Assembly: GCA_002320605.1 (NCBI GenBank)
Contig: DCKG01000029.1
Span: 1-64,000, forward strand
Length of the DNA stretch: 64,000 nt
Source of the DNA: Bacteroidales bacterium UBA1680
Lineage (GTDB): Bacteria > Bacteroidota > Bacteroidia > Bacteroidales > UBA932
Direction of reading: 5' to 3'
The notes under the pieces are model-generated. The model searched no databases. It was not told the DNA's origin and saw only the letters and a list, made by a program, of their open reading frames with translations. The translations under genes were made by a program, and so were the position numbers. Shown here piece after piece: positions 44,753 through 52,342 of this stretch (positions are counted from its first letter, which is position 1; the number at the start of each line of letters is the position of its first letter).

Positions 44753-45649
44753 TTAAATTATCAATCCGATCCCGCAGAGGATGCTGAAAATAAAAGTGGA
44801 CATCACCAGAAGCGGCAGCATCTTGTCTAAAGCTCTGCCTTCCAGGCGGCTTACGCCGCTCAGGTGAATGAAGTATAGCGGCATGGTGAGCATGAACAGC
44901 CAATGCCATATTTTTTGAGGTAAGAGTGCCATGAAAATCACCATCGCCACCCATCCGAAACTGATGAGCAGGAAATGGTAAATCCTTGCCCTGCGCAGCC
45001 CCAGCTTCATTGCTACGGTCACTCTCTTAGGCGCATCGGTTTCCATGTCTCGCATGTTGTTGACATTCAGCACGCCGACGCTGAAGAAGCCTATGCTGGC
45101 GGCAGGGAGTAGGAGGCTGGCATCTAGCGAGTGTGCTATTACATAATAGGCGCCCATTACAGAGACAAGGCCAAAGAATATGAATACGAATATGTCGCCG
45201 AGGCCTTTGTACCCGTATGGCGATTTGCCTAAAGTATATTTCATTGCTGCGACTATGGCACAGGCACCAAGAATGAGCAGGCAGACAGGCTCCAGCTTCA
45301 GCAGGGTGCCGAAAGAGCAGAGGATCATGAATATGCCAAAGATCATGCATAGGAATGTGAAAGTGAGGATGAGCTTCCTCATGTCGGCTAAGCTCATCTC
45401 ACCACTGTTCAAGCCGTATTCAGGTCCAACTCTGTATTCATTGTCGTTGCCGCTCAGCACGTCACCAAGCTCGTTCGAGAGGTTCGACAGAATTTGAAGG
45501 CATACTGTAGTTGCAAATAGGAATATGATTGTTCCCCAATTGAATAGCACCTTAGAGGCTGCTAAGAAAGAGCCTAAAATCACCCCTGAGAGCGAGAGGG
45601 GGAGAGTCCTCAATCGCATTGACCTCACGGCCGCTTTCAATTTCGCCAT
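44753..45649 (-). CDS. menA: 1,4-dihydroxy-2-naphthoate prenyltransferase
   Basis: UbiA-superfamily membrane prenyltransferase that attaches the isoprenoid tail to DHNA to make demethylmenaquinone. I start at ATG 45649 (MAKLKAAVRSMRLRTLPLSL), giving 298 residues; ATG 45694 is possible. The frame back to 45916 overlaps the gene at 45735 on the other strand and is rejected. Visible: N-D-x-x-D-type motif NELGDVLSGNDNEYRVGP, second Asp motif NNMRDMETDAPK (about residue 190), and nine or so membrane helices. First gene of menA-ubiE-LytTR. Confidence 0.93.
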   Translation of the reverse strand: MAKLKAAVRSMRLRTLPLSLSGVILGSFLAASKVLFNWGTIIFLFATTVCLQILSNLSNELGDVLSGNDNEYRVGPEYGLNSGEMSLADMRKLILTFTFLCMIFGIFMILCSFGTLLKLEPVCLLILGACAIVAAMKYTLGKSPYGYKGLGDIFVFIFFGLVSVMGAYYVIAHSLDASLLLPAASIGFFSVGVLNVNNMRDMETDAPKRVTVAMKLGLRRARIYHFLLISFGWVAMVIFMALLPQKIWHWLFMLTMPLYFIHLSGVSRLEGRALDKMLPLLVMSTFIFSILCGIGLII

Positions 45650-45734
45650 AGAATTTCGAACTAAATTTTGTGTAAAGTTATTTAAATTGCTCATATTTGC
45701 AAAGTGGAAATCAGGAGCAGACGAGAGAAACGTT

Positions 45735-46166
45735 ATGAAAAGCAATTCTGAGAATTCGGAAAATTTGTCCAAAATACTGATGTTGAGCGCATTCGCTGCT
45801 TTGGCCGTGGCTGCTATAGTGCTTCTGGCTAAAACAGGGAAAAAACTGAGGAATGATGCGGAGTCTCGCGGAACTGTTCCGGCAGACTCGGCGATGATGA
45901 TGAACCTTTCTGGCACCTACGATGTGAGCTATTCCAGCTACGATTCGTTGGATGCATCATCGGCGGAAATACTTCCGATAGATGGCAATGAATACGAACT
46001 CGTGACCATCAGCAAATACGGTCCTAGGACATACACCCTGCAGGTAGCTGGGCCGACGCTTCGCTCCGATATCCTTGGCGAGGGCACGGTTGAATATAAG
46101 AAAAGCGTCGATAAGACAACTATAACATTCACGAAAGGAGGAGAGACATGCACTTTCACAAGATAG
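45735..46166 (+). CDS. Small single-pass membrane protein of unknown function
   Basis: 143 residues from ATG 45735. One N-terminal membrane segment (LSKILMLSAFAALAVAAIVLLA) is followed by a beta-rich extracytoplasmic domain (LSGTYDVSYSSYDSLD, then YTLQVAGPTL and TTITFTKGG). No family recognised. Its 3' end overlaps the following coiled-coil lipoprotein by 19 bp, so the two are probably coupled and work together at the envelope. Divergent from menA. Confidence 0.72.
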   Translation: MKSNSENSENLSKILMLSAFAALAVAAIVLLAKTGKKLRNDAESRGTVPADSAMMMNLSGTYDVSYSSYDSLDASSAEILPIDGNEYELVTISKYGPRTYTLQVAGPTLRSDILGEGTVEYKKSVDKTTITFTKGGETCTFTR

Positions 46167-46918
46167 CATCTTTTAGCGCAGCCTTGATCCTGATGCTCTC
46201 GGGCTGCTCGAATCATGGTTTCGTTTCACAGTCGGACTACGACGACTTGAAAAAGGAATATGACGAATTGAAAGAATCGCATGAGAAAACGCGCGACAAT
46301 TACGTCAATCAGGCTAACGAGATGAACGAGATCCTGAATGAGCTCTCGGCCATCACGGGCAGGACTAATTCCCTGAAGCTGGATATCGAGAGCGGCACGG
46401 CTCAGATAACCGAAGCAGATGAGATTCAGGGCAATATCGATGAAATAAAGAAGAAGCTGGACGATCTTGAAAAAATGGCCGCAAAGGACAAGGCAAACCA
46501 GAAACTCATCAGTAGCCTGCGTAAGACCATCGAGGAGAAAGAAAGCGAGATTACTGAGTTGAAGCTGGAGATTCTTCAGAAGGACGAGACCATCAGGCAG
46601 CAGGGAAAGACCATTGAGGAGCAAGAAGGCACAATCGGCCAGCAGAAAGAGACGATCAGCCTGCAAGAGGAGCAGCTGCGCAAGAAAGTCGCCGAGCAAG
46701 CGAAGATGCTGCTTGAAGCCGGCAAAGACTTCGAGGCTCTTGCGGATTCCTCTCCTGACGTGTCTTGGAAGAAAAACAAACGCAAAGTGGACGACTGGAC
46801 TCTGGAGATGTACAATAAAGCTCTTACATATTATCTTAACGCCCGGGATGCAGGCGACGGCGAAGCCGCGCCACTGATTGAGGGCGTGAAAGAGAAAATC
46901 AAGAATCTAGGGAAATAA
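46148..46918 (+). CDS. Coiled-coil lipoprotein
   Basis: 256 residues with lipobox LSGC near residue 20. A long heptad-rich coiled coil runs from about 28 to 195 (DDLKKEYDELKESHEKTRD ..., GKTIEEQEGTIGQQKETI). A C-terminal helical domain follows (DWTLEMYNKALTYYLNARD, TPR-like). It resembles Lpp-like or spacer lipoproteins in architecture only. Overlaps the upstream membrane-protein gene and ends 4 bp before tRNA-Ser on the opposite strand. Confidence 0.8.
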   Translation: MHFHKIASFSAALILMLSGCSNHGFVSQSDYDDLKKEYDELKESHEKTRDNYVNQANEMNEILNELSAITGRTNSLKLDIESGTAQITEADEIQGNIDEIKKKLDDLEKMAAKDKANQKLISSLRKTIEEKESEITELKLEILQKDETIRQQGKTIEEQEGTIGQQKETISLQEEQLRKKVAEQAKMLLEAGKDFEALADSSPDVSWKKNKRKVDDWTLEMYNKALTYYLNARDAGDGEAAPLIEGVKEKIKNLGK

Positions 46919-46922
46919 TGCG

Positions 46923-47009
46923 CGGAGGATACAGGATTCGAACCTGTGAGCCCCTTTCAGGACAACTTGTTTTCGGGACAAGCACCATAAACCGCTCGGA
47001 CAATCCTCC
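46923..47009 (-). tRNA. tRNA-Ser(CGA), with unusual C33
   Basis: Type II tRNA of 87 nt. Acceptor GGAGGAT/ATCCTCC with discriminator G, T arm ACAGG-TTCGAAT-CCTGT, a long variable arm and anticodon stem CTTGT/ACAAG. The anticodon loop reads CCCGAAA, so the anticodon is CGA (codon UCG). Position 33 is C instead of the nearly universal U, and the D-stem pair 10-25 is T-T. No CCA is encoded. The gene may be functional but atypical. Confidence 0.88.
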
Positions 47010-47083
47010 AATGTTGTTCTTGTTCAGTTCAGCTGTGCAAAATTAGCAATTTTTCCCGTAATCTGAAATCTATCCGTTAAATC

Positions 47084-48937
47084 ATGAACATAAAAAAAAT
47101 ACTGGCTGTCTCTGCGGTCGCTGCGTTCAGCCTGCAAGCTTTTTCCCAAGGACAAGGCAATGTAATGGAGCCTCTGTCCGGTGGAAACGTGAAATTGAAT
47201 GGCTATTTCGACGATGACATCATCACCTGCATGGAAAACTGGAACAAAAAACTGATGCCTTACGATGACGTCATCGATTTCTTCCGCCATGGCAGGTCAA
47301 AGTTCGCCTTAGGAGAAATGCCAGGGAAGGCGATCAGGTCCAACGTGATGCTTTACAGGTACACTCATGACCCAGAGCTGAAGGATATTACAAAGAAAGC
47401 GGTGCATGACTTGATCGGCACCATGAAAAGCAATGGGAGCATATCTTGCACGCCGGTGGATAAACAGCCTGGCGATAAGGACGGGGACATTTGGGAGAGA
47501 AAATATGTCTTGCTCGGTCTTAGCCGCTATTATCTGGAAATAGAGCAGGATCCGGAAGTGCTGGATGCGATGGAGAAAGAGGCTTCAAGCGTAATCGACC
47601 AGGTGGGTCCCGGAAAGGCGGATATTACGGAACTTGGCTGGAGCGTCAATAACATCGAGTCGTCCTCCATCCTGGAACCTATGATGAGGTTGTATTTCAT
47701 GACGGGAAAGCAGAAATATCTGGATTTTGCCAAGTACATCATAGACTCCGGCGGATGCAAAGGAAAGAATATCTTCGAGCAGGTCTATGACAACGTACCG
47801 ATGTACGAAGTGGGCGACCCTTACCCGAAAGCCTACGAGATGACTTCCATCTGGGAAGGCCTCGTAGAATATTACCGTGCCACCAAGGATGAGAAAATCT
47901 ACAGATGCCTGAAGAATTTTTTCAATAACGTGAAAGACAATGAGATAACGATTATAGGGAACGCCGGAGCCGACATCTGTTACCCTAAATGGAATGGAGA
48001 GGCTTGGAGCAATACTGCATTCGAGCAGTCTAATCCTGACATCAAGCGGATGATGGAGACTTGTGTCGGAGTGACGTGGATGAAGTACCTGACCCAGTAC
48101 TTGAGGCTTACTGGAGACCCTGTGGCAGTGGACTTCATAGAGAAGTATGCCTACAACGGGCTTCTTGGAGCGATGAAACCGGGAGGGCAGGGGTTCAGTT
48201 ACGTCAACCTGCTGAATGGATCGAAAGTGACGAACAGCGGCTGGGGCACCACGATAGGGGGGCAGCCGGTGACATGCTGCAACCTGAACGGCCCATTGGG
48301 GCTGGCATACATCCCTTACGTCGCCGTGATGCAGGGAGAATCTGGTCCGGTCGTGAATCTGTACAATGCTTTTGACGCTACGGCGAAGACTGCTAAAGGA
48401 GGCGACGTGAAAATGAATATGGAGACGGATTTCCCAAGGAGCAATGGCGCTGTGCTGACCCTTGGCCTGAAAGAAAAAGAGAAATTCACTCTCAGCCTGA
48501 GGATTCCATCGTGGAGCAAGAATACTTATGTGGCAGTAAACGGCAGAAAAGTCTCGGCTAAGCCTGGTACATATTTGAATCTCTGCCGGCGATGGAGTTC
48601 GGGAGACAAGATACAGATAATCTTCGACATGAATGCAGAGCTGATTCATGCACGGGAGGGCAGGAATCCCAAGGGTTCTGAATATGTCGCCGTTCAGTGG
48701 GGGCCTATAGTCCTTGCACGTGACGAGAACATCGATCCGGAATATGACCGCCCTGTCAGAATCATCGCCGATTCGGAAGGCAGGATTGCAGTGAGGCAAG
48801 TGACCCCGGAGCGTTCCGGCACCAGAATGGAGTTCGTGGTACCCGTAGAGGGAGGATCGATGCGCATGGTCGATTATTCTTCAGTGGACTGTTGGGGAGG
48901 CACTCACGTCCAGACATGGATACCAATCGTAAAATGA
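47084..48937 (+). CDS. Glycoside hydrolase family 127-like protein (beta-L-arabinofuranosidase type)
   Basis: 617 residues with signal peptide (about 1-22, SLQAFSQ). An (alpha/alpha)6-type helical domain includes the GH127 zinc-Cys site: the E-x-C in MMETCVGVTWMKYL and the Cys pair in VTCCNLNGPLGLAYIP. C-terminal beta-sandwich domains follow (TLSLRIPSWSKNTYVAVNG). GH127 enzymes remove beta-L-arabinofuranose from plant glycans, but this superfamily (DUF1680) has several activities. It is not beside a SusCD pair; the transporter gene follows 4 bp downstream. Confidence 0.85.
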   Translation: MNIKKILAVSAVAAFSLQAFSQGQGNVMEPLSGGNVKLNGYFDDDIITCMENWNKKLMPYDDVIDFFRHGRSKFALGEMPGKAIRSNVMLYRYTHDPELKDITKKAVHDLIGTMKSNGSISCTPVDKQPGDKDGDIWERKYVLLGLSRYYLEIEQDPEVLDAMEKEASSVIDQVGPGKADITELGWSVNNIESSSILEPMMRLYFMTGKQKYLDFAKYIIDSGGCKGKNIFEQVYDNVPMYEVGDPYPKAYEMTSIWEGLVEYYRATKDEKIYRCLKNFFNNVKDNEITIIGNAGADICYPKWNGEAWSNTAFEQSNPDIKRMMETCVGVTWMKYLTQYLRLTGDPVAVDFIEKYAYNGLLGAMKPGGQGFSYVNLLNGSKVTNSGWGTTIGGQPVTCCNLNGPLGLAYIPYVAVMQGESGPVVNLYNAFDATAKTAKGGDVKMNMETDFPRSNGAVLTLGLKEKEKFTLSLRIPSWSKNTYVAVNGRKVSAKPGTYLNLCRRWSSGDKIQIIFDMNAELIHAREGRNPKGSEYVAVQWGPIVLARDENIDPEYDRPVRIIADSEGRIAVRQVTPERSGTRMEFVVPVEGGSMRMVDYSSVDCWGGTHVQTWIPIVK

Positions 48938-48941
48938 GAAA

Positions 48942-50600
48942 ATGAACTGGTTGTCGGGGCTGTTCATGCAGCAGAATTCCCTGCAGGCGGTGGTCGTGAT
49001 ATTGCTGATAATCGCCGTCGGACTTGGGCTTGGCAGGATGAAGATCGCCGGGATTTCGCTCGGCGTTACTTTCGTCTTCTTCTGCGGCATATTGGCGGGC
49101 CATCTTGGCCTTCGCATCAATTCCCAGGTGCTACAATTCGCCCAGAATTTCGGCCTTGTCATATTCGTTTATGCCTTAGGACTTCAGGTCGGTCCCGGCT
49201 TCTTCAACTCATTTCGAAAAGGAGGGATGAAACTGAACATGTGGGGGCTGGCCGTTCTGATTGCAGGCACTCTGCTGACCATATTGTTCAGCTTCGTGAC
49301 GAATGTTTCCCTGCAGGACATGGTCGGCATAATGTGTGGCGCCACTACCAACACCCCAGCCCTTGCTGCCGCACAGCAGACGCTAGAGCAGATGGGCATT
49401 GAAAGCAGTTCGCTTGCCATCGGTACGGCGGTGACCTATCCTTTGGGTGTCGTGGGGGTGATAATCGCACTCATCGTGCTTTTTAAGCTACTCGGCGGGA
49501 AAAATAAGATTCAGGTCGACGAGAAAAAAGAAAATCCAGCCTTCATAGCAACGTATCTCGTGAGCAATCCTGCGATTTTCGGGAAAACAGTCAAGGAAGT
49601 GGCGCGAATGTCTGCCAAGGCTTTCGTAATCTCTCGAATTTGGCGCTCTGGCAAGGTGAGCATTCCTCAGTCGGACACGGTCTTGGAGGAAGGCGACAAA
49701 CTGCTTGTGGTGACCTCAGAAAAAGAGTCAGAGGAGTTACGCATCATATTTGGAAAAGAAGAGGAGAGAGACTGGAACCGCGGAGACATTGATTGGAATT
49801 CCATCGACAATTCGCTCATTTCCAGAGTGATAGTCATAACGAAGCGGCATATTAACGGAAAGACCATAGGCTCTTTGAAGCTCAGAAATCATTATGACGT
49901 GAATATCAGCCGTGTGTTCAGGGCTGGCGTGACGCTTCTGGCGGAGCCGGATCTGACCCTGCAGATGGGGGACAGGATAGTGGTAGTGGGTAAGGAGTCC
50001 GACATAAATAATGTCGAGAAAGAATTCGGGAACGCCGTCAGAAACCTAAAAGAACCGAACCTCATTTCCATCTGCGTAGGAATAATCATCGGCCTGGCGA
50101 TTGGGTCTATACCTATATCTTTCCCTGGAATGTCTGCTCCGGTGAGGCTGGGAATCGCCGGCGGACCCATCATCGCCGGGATATTGATGGGGTCTTTCGG
50201 GCCTAGGATTCACATGGTGACATACACCACCGAAAGCGCCAACCTTATGCTGCGCCGCCTCGGCCTGTCCATGTACCTTGCGTGCCTGGGGCTGTCTGCA
50301 GGGGAACACTTCTTTGAGACTGTGGTGCGTCCGGAAGGCCTGCTCTGGATCGGCCTCGGATTCGTCATCACCATCGTGCCGGTGCTGCTGGTGGGATGGC
50401 TCGCATTGAGATTCGGTCATCTGGATTTCGGCTCTGTGACCGGCATGCTTTGCGGCTCCATGGCTAATCCCATGGCGCTGACTTACGCTAATGACACGAT
50501 TCCGAACGACAAGCCATCCGTTACCTATGCCACTGTTTATCCGCTCTCAATGTTTGTTAGAGTGATAATAGCACAGCTGTTGCTGGTTATTTTCCTTTAG
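48942..50600 (+). CDS. YidE/AspT-family putative transporter with two RCK_C domains
   Basis: 552 residues. Two blocks of about five membrane helices (about 15-185 and 385-550) flank two TrkA-C/RCK_C domains (about 200-275, SDTVLEEGDKLLVVTSEKE; and about 285-370, MGDRIVVVGKESD). This is the YidE/YbjL/AspT antiporter duplication layout. The transported substrate is unknown in this branch. Its 3' end overlaps that of the Lrp gene by 4 bp (convergent). Confidence 0.9.
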   Translation: MNWLSGLFMQQNSLQAVVVILLIIAVGLGLGRMKIAGISLGVTFVFFCGILAGHLGLRINSQVLQFAQNFGLVIFVYALGLQVGPGFFNSFRKGGMKLNMWGLAVLIAGTLLTILFSFVTNVSLQDMVGIMCGATTNTPALAAAQQTLEQMGIESSSLAIGTAVTYPLGVVGVIIALIVLFKLLGGKNKIQVDEKKENPAFIATYLVSNPAIFGKTVKEVARMSAKAFVISRIWRSGKVSIPQSDTVLEEGDKLLVVTSEKESEELRIIFGKEEERDWNRGDIDWNSIDNSLISRVIVITKRHINGKTIGSLKLRNHYDVNISRVFRAGVTLLAEPDLTLQMGDRIVVVGKESDINNVEKEFGNAVRNLKEPNLISICVGIIIGLAIGSIPISFPGMSAPVRLGIAGGPIIAGILMGSFGPRIHMVTYTTESANLMLRRLGLSMYLACLGLSAGEHFFETVVRPEGLLWIGLGFVITIVPVLLVGWLALRFGHLDFGSVTGMLCGSMANPMALTYANDTIPNDKPSVTYATVYPLSMFVRVIIAQLLLVIFL

Positions 50601-51067
50601 AGGTACAGAGCGTAGCTTTCCTTTATTGTGTTCATTACGAAGGTGGATTGGATTGAACCGACCGAATCTATCGTACCTAAAACATTGATGATAAAGTCGT
50701 TGTAGTATTTCATGTCGGTCGCGTTGATTCTTAGCAAGTAATCGAATTCTCCGGCTATGTTGAAGCAGTCCGCCACCTGCGGGATGTCCTTGATGACTTT
50801 TACGAAATCGTTGGCTATGTCCCTGTTCATCTGCTTGAGTTTAACGCTGCAGAAAACGGTGAAGCCAAGATTCAGTTTATCGGCATCAAGTATGGCGACA
50901 TATTTCTTGATGTATCCCTCCTTTTCCAGCCGCTTCATCCTCTCGAATACAGGAGTCGTCGAGAGGTTCACCTTTGCTGCAAGCTCTTTCGTGGTGATGC
51001 GCCCTTCCTCTTGAAGGACCCTAAGGATCTTTAGATCCGTAGCATCTAGTTTAGATGAATATTCCAA
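50597..51067 (-). CDS. Lrp/AsnC-family transcriptional regulator
   Basis: 156 residues: N-terminal helix-turn-helix (about 10-60; RITTKELAAKVNLSTTPVFER) and an Lrp-type ligand-binding RAM domain (about 70-150; VADCFNIAGEFDYLLRI). Single full-length copy. Divergent from metX-thrA over 252 bp, so amino-acid-responsive control of that operon is likely but inferred. Confidence 0.93.
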   Translation of the reverse strand: MEYSSKLDATDLKILRVLQEEGRITTKELAAKVNLSTTPVFERMKRLEKEGYIKKYVAILDADKLNLGFTVFCSVKLKQMNRDIANDFVKVIKDIPQVADCFNIAGEFDYLLRINATDMKYYNDFIINVLGTIDSVGSIQSTFVMNTIKESYALYL

Positions 51068-51154
51068 AATAATTAAGTTTTTAATGAATATATTCTATTA
51101 ATATTCCAAATCATAGTGCAAATATAGAATTATTTGCCAAATATTTAAAAATTA

Positions 51155-51185
51155 TTGTTTGATTATTCCTATAAAATTAAATTTG
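51155..51185 (+). promoter_or_regulatory. Predicted promoter of metX-thrA
   Basis: TTG (51155-51157), a 20-bp spacer, TAAATTTG (51178-51185). It leaves a leader of about 125 bases that contains the hairpin at 51230-51250; no SAM riboswitch fold was recognised. The AT-rich stretch just upstream is a candidate Lrp site. Confidence 0.6.
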
Positions 51186-51229
51186 CAATCGCTTTTTTGA
51201 AGGAAAGATACTGAATGACACACCCAGTC

Positions 51230-51250
51230 ATCCTGAACTTGATTCAGGAT
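51230..51250. repeat. Dispersed hairpin repeat in the metX leader
   Basis: ATCCTGAA (51230-51237), CTTGA loop, TTCAGGAT (51243-51250): perfect arms. Identical in core to 63861-63881 and near-identical to 19308-19328. Placed inside the metX leader it could act as an attenuator, or be an inert mobile palindrome. Confidence 0.6.
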
Positions 51251-51319
51251 CTCGCTGGCAAAGGATAGAGTGCAGGAAGATAAAGTGCTAATTACAGCAG
51301 GAATGCAAAAAATTGAACG

Positions 51320-52342
51320 ATGATTAAACGAACTATAACATTAGAGAACAGTTTTGGTTTTGAGGCAGGCGGGAGCGTGGAGGGGCTTAATATAGCCTTC
51401 CATGCTTCGAAGCCTGAATGGAACGGCACAGACAAGGTCATCTGGATCTGTCATGCGCTAACCGCCAACTCTGATCCTTCGGACTGGTGGCCTGGAATGG
51501 TGGGTGAGGGGAAATTCTTCGACACGAATGAATATTTCATAGTCTGCGTGAACATTTTAGGTTCGCCATACGGCACGACAGGCCCATCCTCCGTCAATCC
51601 TGCGAGCGGAAGGCCATATTTCTTCGATTTTCCAAAAGTTACGGTAAGGGATATGGTGAAGGCTCAGAACATCGTCAGAGAGCATCTCGGACTGGACCAT
51701 ATTGATCTCTTGGTCGGAGCGTCCATCGGCGGTTTCCAGGCAGCGGAATGGGCCGTAACTTATCCAGGAATAATCAGAAACCTAGCTTTAGTTGCCACAG
51801 ACATCCGTGTATCGCCTTGGCTCACAGCCTGGGTGGAAGCTCAGAAGATGGCTCTGCGGGCAGACCAGACCTTCGAGAAATGCGAATCTCTCGATGGGGG
51901 GAAAGAAGGCCTGAAATGCGCCAGGGCTCAGGCTCTGATATCATATAGAAGCTACGATGGCTATTGCCTGACCCAGGCCGAAGAGTCTCGGGACACCTTG
52001 TTCGCAGACAGGGCTGCCTCCTACGAGCGTTATCAAGGCGAGAAGCTGGCAAATCGTTTCGATGCATATTCATATCTAAGCCTTTGCGACTCTTTGAACA
52101 GCCATAATGTTGGAAGAGGGCGTGGAGGAGTGGATGCCGCTTTGGCGAGAATTGCGGCAGACACTACCGTTGTCGGCATCGACAGCGACTATCTTTTCCC
52201 GGCCAAGGCAATGAAAGAATGGTCCTCTAAAATCCCAAGGGCAAAGTACGCAATCATCAGCTCCGCCTTTGGTCATGATGGGTTTTTGCTTGAAAATGAA
52301 CAACTTACGAATATATTCAAAGAAATAATATGCAAGTCTTGA
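51320..52342 (+). CDS. metX: Homoserine O-acetyltransferase
   Basis: Alpha/beta-hydrolase-fold enzyme making O-acetylhomoserine for MetY. 340 residues. The catalytic triad is visible: nucleophile in GASIGGFQAAEW (the usual GxSxGG), Asp in GIDSDYLFP and His in AFGHDGFLLE. The GPSSVNPASGRPYFFDFP segment is typical of MetX. The 3' end overlaps the thrA start by 13 bp, so translation is coupled. Confidence 0.95.
   Translation: MIKRTITLENSFGFEAGGSVEGLNIAFHASKPEWNGTDKVIWICHALTANSDPSDWWPGMVGEGKFFDTNEYFIVCVNILGSPYGTTGPSSVNPASGRPYFFDFPKVTVRDMVKAQNIVREHLGLDHIDLLVGASIGGFQAAEWAVTYPGIIRNLALVATDIRVSPWLTAWVEAQKMALRADQTFEKCESLDGGKEGLKCARAQALISYRSYDGYCLTQAEESRDTLFADRAASYERYQGEKLANRFDAYSYLSLCDSLNSHNVGRGRGGVDAALARIAADTTVVGIDSDYLFPAKAMKEWSSKIPRAKYAIISSAFGHDGFLLENEQLTNIFKEIICKS

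Noticed and set aside
44748..44954. N-terminal extension of ubiE
   Set aside because: It overlaps menA and adds 69 residues unlike any UbiE; the family start is at 44747.
45525..45734. N-terminal extension of the small membrane protein
   Set aside because: It overlaps menA and its start region; the membrane segment follows naturally from ATG 45735.
45650..45916. N-terminal extension of menA
   Set aside because: It runs antisense through the gene at 45735, and the extra residues do not resemble a prenyltransferase.
46226..46699. 157-codon minus-strand frame rich in Leu and Phe
   Set aside because: It is antisense to the heptad-repeat coiled coil at 46148-46918; the apparent hydrophobic pattern comes from reversing Lys/Glu/Gln-rich codons.
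51186..51319. SAM riboswitch in the metX leader
   Set aside because: The only clear structure is the dispersed hairpin at 51230; the multi-helix core of known SAM riboswitches is not recognisable.
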